From contig NZ_CP150227.1 in the NCBI RefSeq assembly GCF_037971845.1, positions 1,054,001 to 1,118,000 of the forward strand: a DNA stretch of 64,000 nt. Reading direction: 5' to 3'. Made by a program: the position numbers and the translations under genes. Below, in pieces: positions 42,765-52,174 of this stretch. The stretch's first letter is position 1; each line of letters opens with the position of its first letter. Source of the DNA: Paenibacillus sp. FSL R5-0766 (GTDB lineage: Bacteria > Bacillota > Bacilli > Paenibacillales > Paenibacillaceae). The notes below the pieces were generated by a model. That model did no database searches. It was not told the origin of the DNA and saw nothing but the letters and a program-made list of their open reading frames with translations.

Positions 42765-44191
42765 AGCTTTCCCTGATGAAGAGGCATGCAGTATTACTCG
42801 CGATTCTGATCGGTGCCTTTTCGCTGGTACTGACCAACAGTGCATTTAACCTGCTGCTGCCTTATTTTGTGCAATATTATCAGATCTCTACGACAGCAGG
42901 CGGATGGATCATCGCGCTGTACATGCTGGCTATGACGTTAACGATGCCGCTGGCTTCCCTGATTGTGGACCGACTGGGGCGTAAGCAGACGTATATGTTG
43001 GGCATCAGTATCTATGGACTGTTCTCGGTAGCAGGTGCGTTGTTTTATCACTCTATTGAGGTACTGTTGCTGGTTCGTTTCATGCATGGCGTTGCCGCGG
43101 GGCTGATGATTCCGTTATCCCTTGTGCTGTTGTTTGATGTATACGGACCAGAGGTGCGAGGACGAATTACAGGAGCGTGGGGCTTGCTGCTTATGTTGGC
43201 TCCGGCTGCCGGGCCAACGCTGGGTGGCTTCATCATTCAGTATGGACGACTTGAAATGCTGTTTTGGCTTAATGTGCCGCTGGCTATATTCTCGTTCATC
43301 GGGTGCGGTCGAGTCATTCAGACCTATATCCCTGCCCGCAGGAAAAAATGGCATCCAACCAGTGTCATGCTGCTGATCTGTGCGGTAGGTGCCCTTAGTC
43401 TGGGAGTACAGTTGTACGCAAGTCCTGTCGTGGCAGTATGGGTACCTTGGCTGCTGATTGCGCTCGGTGTGGTGCTGCTCATTCGTTTTGTCCAGACAGA
43501 GAACGGTCGGAAGGAACCACTTATCCGGTACCAGTTGCTGCGACGTAATGCCGTCTTTCCGCTGACCGTATTGATCTCGACGATTCAGGATTGTGTCATG
43601 TTTGGCGTGATCTTTGCATTGCCGTTATTGTTCCAGGACGTCTTCCACCTGTCACCGGCCCTGTCCGGTGCACTGTTCATTCCCTTATCAATCTGTACAA
43701 GTCTATTCATGTGGATTGGCGGCAGCTTGCTGGATCGTGGTCGGTCCATACATTTTATCGCATGGGGGACGTTGCTGGTGTCGATATCGATCTTGTCGTT
43801 TGCAGTTCTGCCCATGGGAGCATCGATCTGGATCATCGGGATGCTCATGGCGTGCCGCGGAATTGGCGTTGGTCTGTCAGGCATGAGTATCTCTGCGATT
43901 GGCCTGCAAGCATTACCGGACGAAGACATGCATGAAGGGTCGGTATTATCGACCACAATTGAGCGGCTCGCTTCTTCGTTTGCAGTGATGGGCTTGACCC
44001 TGTATTACGATATGCGTTGGCAATGGCTTGCCGGGGCAGGAACGTCCATGGAGATGGCAAAATGGGGAGCACTCAAAGAAATCTGTATCGGACTTGGCTG
44101 CGCCATACTGCTTACACTTCCCCTGGTCTTACTTATAACCCGAAAGAAGGTTGGCATCATTGTTCGAGATGGAAAACAAGCTCCGGTCTGA
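42758..44191 (+). CDS. MFS exporter of the siderophore cluster (SbnD/YhcA-like)
   Basis: 477 residues with about 14 membrane helices (DHA2-type). Conserved loop: ASLIVDRLGRKQTYMLG after helix 2, and GAWGLLLMLAPAAGPTLGGFIIQYGRLEMLFWLNVP (motif C, drug/H+ antiport). It lies inside the biosynthetic operon, overlapping its neighbours, so export of the finished siderophore is the natural role. Confidence 0.88.
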   Translation: MLKLSLMKRHAVLLAILIGAFSLVLTNSAFNLLLPYFVQYYQISTTAGGWIIALYMLAMTLTMPLASLIVDRLGRKQTYMLGISIYGLFSVAGALFYHSIEVLLLVRFMHGVAAGLMIPLSLVLLFDVYGPEVRGRITGAWGLLLMLAPAAGPTLGGFIIQYGRLEMLFWLNVPLAIFSFIGCGRVIQTYIPARRKKWHPTSVMLLICAVGALSLGVQLYASPVVAVWVPWLLIALGVVLLIRFVQTENGRKEPLIRYQLLRRNAVFPLTVLISTIQDCVMFGVIFALPLLFQDVFHLSPALSGALFIPLSICTSLFMWIGGSLLDRGRSIHFIAWGTLLVSISILSFAVLPMGASIWIIGMLMACRGIGVGLSGMSISAIGLQALPDEDMHEGSVLSTTIERLASSFAVMGLTLYYDMRWQWLAGAGTSMEMAKWGALKEICIGLGCAILLTLPLVLLITRKKVGIIVRDGKQAPV

Positions 44192-45956
44192 GGCTGAGCA
44201 GCAGGCCCATGAACATTCATGCAAACTGCTGCTGAACTGTTACATCCGTGAGCTTGCGCTAGAGAAGGAAAACGACATTCGGATCAATTCAAATACGCTG
44301 ACGTACGCTGTTGCTTTTCAAGCCAGCGGGGTGACGGTGACAGGACGTTTGTCTTATTACTCTGCCATGGGGGAGCATGAATACCTCAGCATGGAATCTG
44401 GCGGGGAAGCGGTGCATTATGGCGACTTGGTACGTTGGATCACATGTGAGCTAAGTGGAGATGGAGCACAGGGAGCGAGTTCGGATCAACATGGAATGAA
44501 GAAAAGTGTGATGGAAATGAAGCGTTCACTTGAGCTGGAGAATGTACATCCATTGGATCAGAATACGTATCATGTAGAGGCGGCGTATGCCAAAGATTTT
44601 GCACAAAAGGTAGATAACAGTGTGGGCAACCTCACGTTGTATATCGAACAAGCAGCTGGTCTCGACATCCACGACTACTGTACATCTGAACAGTCACTGT
44701 TGTATGGTCATCCGTTCCATCCGTTCCCGAAGAACACCAAAGGCTTCAGCAAGCAGGATGTACAGAAGTACAGTCCGGAGTTACGGACATCGTTTCAACT
44801 CTGTTATATCGCCGTGAGGCAGGATGTCTACGTGCAGGAATGGGTGGATGATGAGGCGGTAATGGATTTGCATGATCTCCTGCGGAGCCATGTGGAGCCT
44901 ATTTTAAAAGAAAAAAGTGAAATGTATGGGCTACTGCCTGTCCATCCATGGCAATATGCGTACATATCACGGTTGACCGAGGTACAGTCTTATCTTCGAG
45001 ATGAAAAACTAATCTTACTCGGCAGTGCGGGGCCAATCGTCTATCCGACTTCTTCGGTTCGTACAGTTTATGTTCCCGAATGGAACTGCAATATCAAGCT
45101 GTCACTGAATATGCAGATCACGAACATGATTCGCACCAACAGTGCTGAGCAGATGCACAGAACACTAGATGCCTCCAGATACGTCAGGCAGCATGGCTGC
45201 TTCGGTGCTGAACCGAACACACATATTGCGTATGAGACGGGTGTAGCGACTTGTGCTTTTGAAAATGAAGAGTTAACCAGTCTGTTTACGATAGCTTATC
45301 GGCCCATTGAGTTTGATGTTGAGCATACGTATGTCTTATCCAGTCTGGTTGAAGCACCACTTCCCGGGATGCGTTCTAGGTTGATGACGATGCTGGGTGG
45401 TGGACGTGACATTGCCGAGCGTTGGCTGGAACGATATCTGGCATGTTCGCTGCTGCCGATTGTACGGGCGGCGGGAGAGAAAGGTATTCATTTTGAAGCT
45501 CATTTACAGAATACCCTTGTGACCTTAAAGGATGGGTTGCCTGTTGAGTTTATCGTCCGCGATCTGGAAGGGGTCAGTGTGGATGAGGAACTTATAAGTG
45601 AGCAGGATCGTGCTGCGTCCGATTTATTATTTTATTCGGGAGAGAAAGCCTGGGCGCGGACTTCTTACTATTTTATCGTCAATCATCTGGGTTCTCTAAT
45701 TCATGCCATGGCGCGAGATGTGAACGTATCCGAGGAGCATTTCTGGAAACAGGTACGTGAGGTACTTGTAGATGAACTGGAACGAACGGGCAATGCTTAT
45801 GTGCAACATCTGCTGACAACGGATGCTTTTCTGGCCAAACAAAACTTGGTGAGTTGTCTAAGAGGGATCAGCCAGACCCCGGCCTACGTGCCGGTGAGCA
45901 ATGTAATGAAACGAATGGGGAGTGAAGTACGTGGGAGTCGTGGGATACAGGGCTGA
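44151..45956 (+). CDS. IucA/IucC-type NIS siderophore synthetase 1 (SbnE/AcsD-position)
   Basis: Up to 601 residues. The start is uncertain between TTG 44151, TTG 44160 and ATG 44169; all overlap the MFS gene. NIS synthetase domains: ATP-binding YGHPFHPFPKNTKGF (about 184-198), YSPELRTSFQLCYIAVRQDV, LLPVHPWQYAY, SSVRTVYVPEWNCNIKLSLNMQITNMIR, and the C-terminal FhuF-like part with GIHFEAHLQN. These enzymes adenylate a carboxylate (citrate for type A) and condense it with an amine. Its position directly after the exporter matches SbnE, which couples citrate to the diamino acid; assignment to type A is by synteny. Confidence 0.88.
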   Translation: MASLFEMENKLRSEAEQQAHEHSCKLLLNCYIRELALEKENDIRINSNTLTYAVAFQASGVTVTGRLSYYSAMGEHEYLSMESGGEAVHYGDLVRWITCELSGDGAQGASSDQHGMKKSVMEMKRSLELENVHPLDQNTYHVEAAYAKDFAQKVDNSVGNLTLYIEQAAGLDIHDYCTSEQSLLYGHPFHPFPKNTKGFSKQDVQKYSPELRTSFQLCYIAVRQDVYVQEWVDDEAVMDLHDLLRSHVEPILKEKSEMYGLLPVHPWQYAYISRLTEVQSYLRDEKLILLGSAGPIVYPTSSVRTVYVPEWNCNIKLSLNMQITNMIRTNSAEQMHRTLDASRYVRQHGCFGAEPNTHIAYETGVATCAFENEELTSLFTIAYRPIEFDVEHTYVLSSLVEAPLPGMRSRLMTMLGGGRDIAERWLERYLACSLLPIVRAAGEKGIHFEAHLQNTLVTLKDGLPVEFIVRDLEGVSVDEELISEQDRAASDLLFYSGEKAWARTSYYFIVNHLGSLIHAMARDVNVSEEHFWKQVREVLVDELERTGNAYVQHLLTTDAFLAKQNLVSCLRGISQTPAYVPVSNVMKRMGSEVRGSRGIQG

Positions 45957-47913
45957 AGCAGGCGGCAGGACAGAAGCAGTCTACGTGGGTGTACAGGAAC
46001 GGATCATGCGGCAGACGTTGGAGGCGATGTGGTTCGAAGGCATTCTGGACAGTCATGTAAGTGGGAGCGAATGGCGAACCGAAGGACTTACATCGTCAGG
46101 AAAACCTGTGGCGTACACGTGTGAAGCCGAGCAGAAGTTTTCATTTGGTCGGGTGAAGGTGAAGAAGGGTTCGATCCAAAGAGAAGGCGTACTCTGCACC
46201 GATCTGGATCTGTTTTTGGAGGAAATTGTGCTGAACGCTTTGAAGGGTGCAAATGTGACAGCTTTTATCCAGGAACTGCTCGAAACGATGGCAAAGGACA
46301 GCCAGTGCCAAGCTATATTGCCCTTGAACATTCCGAGTGAAGATCGACATTATGATGCGCTCGAAAGTCATATGACTGACGGTCATCTGTACCACCCGAG
46401 CTACAAGTCGAGACTGGGATTTTCTCTGAAAGACAATCTGGCCTATGGCCCGGAATTTAACTCAGAGGTTGCATTAATCTGGGTGGCTGTGAAAAAAGAA
46501 TTTGCTCAGACCGCTGTATCCGCAGGGTATAGCTCTGAAAAACTGGTGGGGCAACATCTGACCGTAGAGGATATGCAGCGATTTCAACAGATCCTGCAAC
46601 AACAAGGTCGTGCGGACATGGGCGAAAACGTCAACGCATATGCGACGAGTGCAGATCAGCTTGAGAGCAGTGCCGAGGTTGGTGAAATAACAGCTGTTCA
46701 AGATAGCTCAATAGGCTCTATCGTTGGCAGCAAAGACAGCAAGGTGGATGGGGAAATGGGAGGTTCTGACGCGGATGATCGCTATGTGTTCATTCCAGTT
46801 CATCCATGGCAGTGGGAGCATCAGTTGGAGTCGGTATATGCCCGTCAACGGATGGATGGGGACATCGTGTATCTTGGACTATCGTCTTCGCCCTATCGTG
46901 CGCAGCAGTCGATCCGTTCACTCTCGAACCGGATAAATCCGGAAGCCCCTTACATCAAGCTGGCCCTCAGTATTACCAACACGTCGAGTACGCGCATTCT
47001 GGCACAGCATACAACCCAGAACGCACCGCTGATCAGCGATTGGCTGGAAGAACTCATTCGTGAAGATGAGCTGTTGCAGCAGGTGCAGTTTGGCATTTTA
47101 AAAGAAATCATGGGACTGTCATTTCGTTATGAGCAGTTGCCTGCAACCCAATATGGACGGGCCTACGGTACACTCGGTGCCATCTGGCGGGAGAATGTTT
47201 CTGTTCACCTGAAGCAAGGTGAGACGGCATGGCCGCTGAATGCGTTGATGTTGGTGCAGCCCAATGGTGTTCCGTTTATCCAGGATGCTGTAGAACGACA
47301 TGGTGTGGAAAAGTGGAGCGAGGCCCTTGTTCGCACAGTTACACTGCCGATTATTCATCTACTCTATGCACACGGGATTGCGCTGGAATCTCATGCTCAG
47401 AATATCATTTTGGTACTGGAAGATGATTTGCCTAAACGAATCATTATCAAGGACTTGCATGATGGCGTTCGCTATGTACCAGATCAACTGTTACACCCGG
47501 AAAGGGCACCGAAGCTGAACCCAGAGCCGGAAACCCATCGCAAGTTCAATCGGTATTCCTTCATCTATGCGGGAGATGTGTCGGAAGTCCGTGACTATAC
47601 ATATGATGCATTCTTTTTTATCTGTATGACGGATATTGCGCTGGCTTTGGAGAAGTTTGGGTTGTCGGAGGAAGCGTTCTGGCAGCTGTGCGCAGGTGTG
47701 ATTGTGGATTATCAGCGAGAGCACCCGGAGTACGAAGAGCGATTCGCTGCATATGACCTTTTTGCCGAAGATGCACTGATCGAAGAGATGACAAAGCGCC
47801 GTCTGTATGGGGATGGAGAGTTATATTTCCGCAAAGCGAGCAATCCGCTCAAGATATCAAAGGATTTACTTGAATCAAAGAGAACACCCGAATTAAAGGG
47901 AATCGTCGAATGA
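45922..47913 (+). CDS. IucA/IucC-type NIS siderophore synthetase 2 (SbnF-position)
   Basis: 663 residues from GTG 45922, overlapping synthetase 1; a later ATG at 46006 is an alternative start. Motifs: LYHPSYKSRLGFSLKDNLAYGPEF, FIPVHPWQWEHQL, RSLSNRINPEAPYIKLALSITNTSSTRIL, and the C-terminal GIALESHAQN ... IIIKDLHDGVRY. A Ser/Asp/Gly-rich insertion of about 58 residues precedes HPWQ (46609-46782) and makes the protein longer than its two relatives. Expected to add a second diamine/carboxylate unit. It overlaps the aldolase gene by four bases. Confidence 0.88.
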   Translation: MKYVGVVGYRAEAGGRTEAVYVGVQERIMRQTLEAMWFEGILDSHVSGSEWRTEGLTSSGKPVAYTCEAEQKFSFGRVKVKKGSIQREGVLCTDLDLFLEEIVLNALKGANVTAFIQELLETMAKDSQCQAILPLNIPSEDRHYDALESHMTDGHLYHPSYKSRLGFSLKDNLAYGPEFNSEVALIWVAVKKEFAQTAVSAGYSSEKLVGQHLTVEDMQRFQQILQQQGRADMGENVNAYATSADQLESSAEVGEITAVQDSSIGSIVGSKDSKVDGEMGGSDADDRYVFIPVHPWQWEHQLESVYARQRMDGDIVYLGLSSSPYRAQQSIRSLSNRINPEAPYIKLALSITNTSSTRILAQHTTQNAPLISDWLEELIREDELLQQVQFGILKEIMGLSFRYEQLPATQYGRAYGTLGAIWRENVSVHLKQGETAWPLNALMLVQPNGVPFIQDAVERHGVEKWSEALVRTVTLPIIHLLYAHGIALESHAQNIILVLEDDLPKRIIIKDLHDGVRYVPDQLLHPERAPKLNPEPETHRKFNRYSFIYAGDVSEVRDYTYDAFFFICMTDIALALEKFGLSEEAFWQLCAGVIVDYQREHPEYEERFAAYDLFAEDALIEEMTKRRLYGDGELYFRKASNPLKISKDLLESKRTPELKGIVE

Positions 47914-48686
47914 GAAGGAACACGCTGAAGGAAAAAATTGCACGCAAACAGCCAGTTTATGGCCTTTTTGTATCCATACCGCACCCGGTCATCATTGAGA
48001 TGATCGGACATGCGGAATATGACTTTGTCATTATTGATCTGGAACATGCCGCAACATCCATGGAATCGGTGGAAGAGTTGATCAGGGCGGCGGAACTGGT
48101 CGGCCTAACCCCGTTGGTACGTATCTCGAAGGTGGAGCGAGCAGAGATTCTTAAAGTGCTGGACTGTGGTGCACAAGGCATCGTCATTCCGCATGTCGAG
48201 CAACTGGAGCAGGTGGAAGAAGCGGTTCGTCACGCCTACTACCATCCGGTTGGCACGCGGAGCTTGAATAGTGGTCGTCCCGGTGTATTTGGGAAATATC
48301 CGCTCACGGGATACATTGGGGAAGCGAACCAACAGGTGATGGTTGTACCCATGATCGAAAGTGTGGAGGGCGTGCGGCAAAGTGCACAGATTCTGTCTCA
48401 CCCTCAGGTGAGTTTTGTATTGGAAGGGGCGGCGGATCTGTCGCAATCCCTCGGTGTGCCATGGCAGACGGAGCACCCGGATGTGAGACGTGCACTGGAT
48501 GAATTGCATGCTACCGCTCGGCAGTGCAAAGTACCTTATGCAACGGTCACCAGAGGTGTGGAGGATATGTCGCTTTGGGCTGAGCGGGGAGTACATATAT
48601 ACGTGCTTGGTGATGATCGGAATACGGCGTTTCGGGCATATGCGCAAAAACGGAATGACTACAGGAATGCGGGTGGGCAGATATGA
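47910..48686 (+). CDS. HpcH/HpaI-aldolase-type citrate synthase (SbnG/AcsB-like)
   Basis: 258 residues, a TIM-barrel metal-dependent aldolase. Visible motifs: FVIIDLEHA (about 38-46), PLVRISKVERAEILKVLDCGAQGIVIPHV with the substrate Arg, PMIESVEGV, and LEGAADLSQSLG. In staphyloferrin B, SbnG condenses oxaloacetate with acetyl-CoA to give citrate dedicated to the siderophore, independent of the TCA cycle. Its place between the NIS synthetases and the decarboxylase agrees exactly with sbnFGH. Four-base overlaps on both sides show tight coupling. Confidence 0.85.
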   Translation: MRRNTLKEKIARKQPVYGLFVSIPHPVIIEMIGHAEYDFVIIDLEHAATSMESVEELIRAAELVGLTPLVRISKVERAEILKVLDCGAQGIVIPHVEQLEQVEEAVRHAYYHPVGTRSLNSGRPGVFGKYPLTGYIGEANQQVMVVPMIESVEGVRQSAQILSHPQVSFVLEGAADLSQSLGVPWQTEHPDVRRALDELHATARQCKVPYATVTRGVEDMSLWAERGVHIYVLGDDRNTAFRAYAQKRNDYRNAGGQI

Positions 48687-50104
48687 AACCTAGTGTATGG
48701 CATACAATTGATGAACTACAACGCGGAATGGAAGATCCGGTATGTGCTTACGTCTATGATCTGGCTGGCATTCAGGAACAGGTACATCAGATGTTGGACA
48801 GCATGCCTGGGAACACACAGTTGTTCTACGCCATTAAGGCGAATCCTGATCCGCGGATCATTGAGGCGTTGCTTCCATTGGTGAAGGGATTTGAAGTGGC
48901 TTCGATTGGAGAGCTACTCAAGGTTAGAGCGGTAAGTCGTGAGGTTCCGATTCTGTTTGGAGGTCCGGGTAAAAAGGAGAGCGAGCTGCGGCTGGCGATC
49001 GAGCATGGCGTGAGCTACATCCATGTGGAAAGTTTGCTGGAGCTGCGGCGGATCATTGCGATTGCGAAAGAAAGAGAGAAGGAGCATGGGCAGGCGCAGG
49101 TACAGGAGAACAGGCAGAAGCAAGAATGGGAGCAGAAACCGGAGCAGAGATATACGCAAGCATACGGCGAGGAACTGATGCAAGAGCAGAAGCAAAAACA
49201 GGATCAAGAAAATGAGCCGAAACACAAGCAACAACAGAAGCAAGCGCAGGAGGTGCGCATTCTTCTTCGAATCAATCTGCGAAGCAGTACGTTACCCCGG
49301 ACGAAGATTGTCATGGGTGGTGGGCCGAGTCCTTTTGGAATCGATGAAGAGGCGGTGGAAGAAGCCATTGAACTCATTCGTGTGGAAGGCGCGGGTGTGG
49401 TTCGGTTAAGCGGGTTCCATTTTCACTCCTTGTCCAACAATATGGATGCAAGGCTGCACGCCGAGATGATCGAGTTGTATTTGCAAAAGGTGGAACAGTG
49501 GCAGCAACAGTATGATCTTCCTGTGGAAGTGGTGAATGCAGGAGGTGGGTTCGGTGTTACGTATGATGGCAGCCCCGGATTCGACTGGCCCTTGTTCACT
49601 TCCCTGCTGGAGCAAAGTGAAGCCAGAGAGCGCCTTGCTTCCCGCGGAGGTCAGCTGTATTTTGAATCGGGTCGACTGCTGGTGGCAGACCACGGGTATT
49701 ACGCAGCAGAAGTTACGGATATCAAAACCTCTCATGATCAGTATTTTGCCGTGTTAAGGGGAGGTACGCACCACAATCGTCTGCCTGCTTCATGGGGCCA
49801 TAACCATCCGTTTCAGATTATGGTGACGGACCGTTGGAAGCATTCATTTGCCCGGCCAGAGGTAAGAGGTCATCGAGTCCATATCGTAGGTGAGCTATGC
49901 ACACCCAAAGATCGCATGCATTCTGATGCGGAGGTAGCACTGCTGCGCGTGGGAGATATTGTTTTGTTTGAAAAGTCTGGCGCTTATTGCTGGACCATCT
50001 CGCATCATGATTTTCTGGGGCATCCGCACCCGGCATTCCATTATCTAACGGAGGACAATAATCATGTCAACACTGATGAAGCGTTCCAGTCTGCAAGCCG
50101 CTGA
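48683..50104 (+). CDS. PLP-dependent fold-III decarboxylase (SbnH/AcsE-like) with Gln/Lys/Glu-rich insertion
   Basis: 473 residues of the LysA/ornithine-decarboxylase fold. The PLP Lys is at 52 in FYAIKANPDP; later motifs are HFHS, NAGGGFGV, FESGRLLVADHGYYAAEV and the active-site Cys/Asp region ELCTPKDR. Residues about 131-189 form a low-complexity insertion made mostly of Gln, Glu and Lys (49073-49249), placed before VRILLRINLR; relatives lack it and are about 400 long. SbnH decarboxylates the citryl-diamino acid intermediate and AcsE a serine-derived unit. The substrate here is probably a citryl-Dab intermediate. It overlaps synthetase 3 by 41 bp. Confidence 0.85.
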   Translation: MKPSVWHTIDELQRGMEDPVCAYVYDLAGIQEQVHQMLDSMPGNTQLFYAIKANPDPRIIEALLPLVKGFEVASIGELLKVRAVSREVPILFGGPGKKESELRLAIEHGVSYIHVESLLELRRIIAIAKEREKEHGQAQVQENRQKQEWEQKPEQRYTQAYGEELMQEQKQKQDQENEPKHKQQQKQAQEVRILLRINLRSSTLPRTKIVMGGGPSPFGIDEEAVEEAIELIRVEGAGVVRLSGFHFHSLSNNMDARLHAEMIELYLQKVEQWQQQYDLPVEVVNAGGGFGVTYDGSPGFDWPLFTSLLEQSEARERLASRGGQLYFESGRLLVADHGYYAAEVTDIKTSHDQYFAVLRGGTHHNRLPASWGHNHPFQIMVTDRWKHSFARPEVRGHRVHIVGELCTPKDRMHSDAEVALLRVGDIVLFEKSGAYCWTISHHDFLGHPHPAFHYLTEDNNHVNTDEAFQSASR

Positions 50105-51911
50105 ACGCCGGATTATGGCGGATCTGATAAATTCATTTTTGTCGGAGCAATTACTCCCACTGGAGGATTACCCATTCATTGATTTTGCTACGGCACCTGC
50201 ACCGTTCCGTCGATTGTACAAGGGATATGACAGCGAAGAGCTTAATCAGAATGTAGCTTCTCGCTACAGATTACACACTCAAGGTGTACTGTGTCTGGTT
50301 GAAGAAGGGGTGAGACAGGGGATTCAGTGGGTCCAGGGTTCACCGATCTATGAGGAGAAAACAGATGGAAGCTGGGTTCTCCTTGATTCTCCGGCTGAGG
50401 TTGGACGTGCGGTGTTACAGAGGGCTTTGTCGGATGAGGCCTATGCGCAGCCCGGAGTGGCGGAGTTTCTTGCTAGTCTGGACATTGCTGTGGAGCAGTA
50501 TGCTCTGGGCTGGGAACAAGTCCAGTATCTGTCCGCCAACGTCCCGGCTTCTGCTTATAAGTGGTTTATCAAAGGTGAACGTGTTGCGGCATTGCGGGAT
50601 CGTCCATTTCACCCATCGTCCAAAGCCAAGGTGGGATTCAACCCAGAAGATGTAACACGGTATGCAGCAGAATTCGGGAAGACGATTTCGCTGCGCTGGG
50701 TAGCTATACGGCTGGATGCCGTGCAGCAAGGGTGTGAAGATGGATTGTCCATTTTGGATGTGTTAAGCGATATTCAGCGTGGAGTAGTAGAAGCCGAGTT
50801 TGCCAAAAAAGGGATCACGTTGGACGAATATCTGCCGATGCCTGTTCATCCGTGGCAATTGCAGCATGTGATTCTGCCTCGCTTTACTGGAGAGATCGAA
50901 GAGGGTAGCCTTATTGTTTTGGATGTAGAAGTGGGTGACGTACAGGCCACATCCTCTCTGCGCTCGATGGCTCCGTCAACCAAGTCCACTCGGATGCTCA
51001 AACTTCCGGTTAGTGTGCTGTCGCTAGGGGCAGCTCGCTATCTTCCAGTAGTCAAACTTCTGAATGGTCTTGCTGGAGAACGGATGCTAAGGCAAGCTGT
51101 TGCTTGTGACGAGACGTTGAAGCACAAGGTGTATATGTGTGAAGAACAGAACTGGTGGGGTTTCATGCCGGAATCCATGGGACTATTCGATGATCATCCC
51201 CGGCATCTGGCTGCACAGATTCGTGTGTATCCCACTGAGTTGCTGAATGAAGCCTACAAAGTCATTCCAATGGCCGCACTGGGTGTGAATCTGGAAGGGC
51301 ATCATCTATTAACGGATATTCTGGGGGAAAACCTGAGCAGCACGGATGTTCTCGAGTTCTATACCAGTATAGCTACGACGTTTTATGATATCGTGATGCG
51401 TCTGTTCAAGGTGGGCGTTGTGCCTGAGATTCATGGTCAGAACTGCTGTCTGGTGTTACGGGATAATCAGGTAAAAGGTCTTTTGTTCCGGGATCATGAT
51501 TCCGTGCGTTTGCATCAGCCTTATCTGGACAAACATGGTATTGCAGACCCTGCCTATCATATTCGCCCGGGCTACTCGAATAGCCTGTATAACGAGACGA
51601 TTCAGAAGCTGATTTTCTATGTGCAGTCTTTGGGGACGCAGGTGAATCTGGCTGCGATCATGGAGGCACTTAGCGAAGTGTATCACATCCCGGAAACGAA
51701 GTTATTGGAGATCACAGAGCAGGCTTGGAAGGAAGCGCTGCAACATGTGCAGCTTCCCGAATCTGACCGGGCCGCGCTAGCTCATGCGATATTCGAGAGC
51801 AGGGAGTGGCCCGTGAAGTTAGTTGTCCGTCCGCTGCTTGAAGCGGATGGGGTGCCTGGCGCGATGCCATCGGGCAAAGGCATAGGGTGGAACCCTTTTT
51901 ACAAGGGATAG
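50064..51911 (+). CDS. IucA/IucC-type NIS siderophore synthetase 3 (SbnC/AcsA-like)
   Basis: 615 residues from ATG 50064 with GGAGGA upstream, inside the decarboxylase gene. Motifs: RPFHPSSKAKVGFNPEDVTRYAAEFG, LPMPVHPWQLQHVILPRF, MAPSTKSTRMLKLPVSV, and the C-terminal VPEIHGQNCCLVL and LLFRDHDSVRLH. In staphyloferrin B the corresponding SbnC joins alpha-ketoglutarate to the amine end and finishes the molecule; that role is inferred here. It is the last gene of the operon and is followed by a terminator. Confidence 0.88.
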   Translation: MSTLMKRSSLQAAERRIMADLINSFLSEQLLPLEDYPFIDFATAPAPFRRLYKGYDSEELNQNVASRYRLHTQGVLCLVEEGVRQGIQWVQGSPIYEEKTDGSWVLLDSPAEVGRAVLQRALSDEAYAQPGVAEFLASLDIAVEQYALGWEQVQYLSANVPASAYKWFIKGERVAALRDRPFHPSSKAKVGFNPEDVTRYAAEFGKTISLRWVAIRLDAVQQGCEDGLSILDVLSDIQRGVVEAEFAKKGITLDEYLPMPVHPWQLQHVILPRFTGEIEEGSLIVLDVEVGDVQATSSLRSMAPSTKSTRMLKLPVSVLSLGAARYLPVVKLLNGLAGERMLRQAVACDETLKHKVYMCEEQNWWGFMPESMGLFDDHPRHLAAQIRVYPTELLNEAYKVIPMAALGVNLEGHHLLTDILGENLSSTDVLEFYTSIATTFYDIVMRLFKVGVVPEIHGQNCCLVLRDNQVKGLLFRDHDSVRLHQPYLDKHGIADPAYHIRPGYSNSLYNETIQKLIFYVQSLGTQVNLAAIMEALSEVYHIPETKLLEITEQAWKEALQHVQLPESDRAALAHAIFESREWPVKLVVRPLLEADGVPGAMPSGKGIGWNPFYKG

Positions 51912-51925
51912 ATATAGAACAGAGA

Positions 51926-51958
51926 AGGTGACCCGGTTGACGGGTTGCCTTTTTGGTT
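51926..51958 (+). terminator. terminator of the siderophore operon
   Basis: AGGTGACCCG and CGGGTTGCCT pair with a TTTTT tail right after. Confidence 0.75.
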
Positions 51959-52095
51959 TGTTGTCATCGAAAGTTACAATGCTTGGAGGGAGTAAAACGT
52001 TCATCATTATGGCTAAAAAATCTTATGAAAAGGAGTTACAGGAAAGAGACTGATGGTATAATCGGGTTATGTGGTATAGTACTACTTGTGTATTA

Positions 52096-52111
52096 CCGAA
52101 AAGGTTTTCGG
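52096..52111. promoter_or_regulatory. palindromic operator candidate upstream of the GH2 gene
   Basis: CCGAAAA-GG-TTTTCGG, a perfect 7-2-7 inverted repeat 64 bp before the GH2 start. It resembles a LacI-type operator. No regulator gene is adjacent. Confidence 0.5.
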
Positions 52112-52174
52112 AAAAAGTGACATCAACTGTTGTAACCGCAATCATAATTTACTTCAAGAAAGTGAGAATCTACC

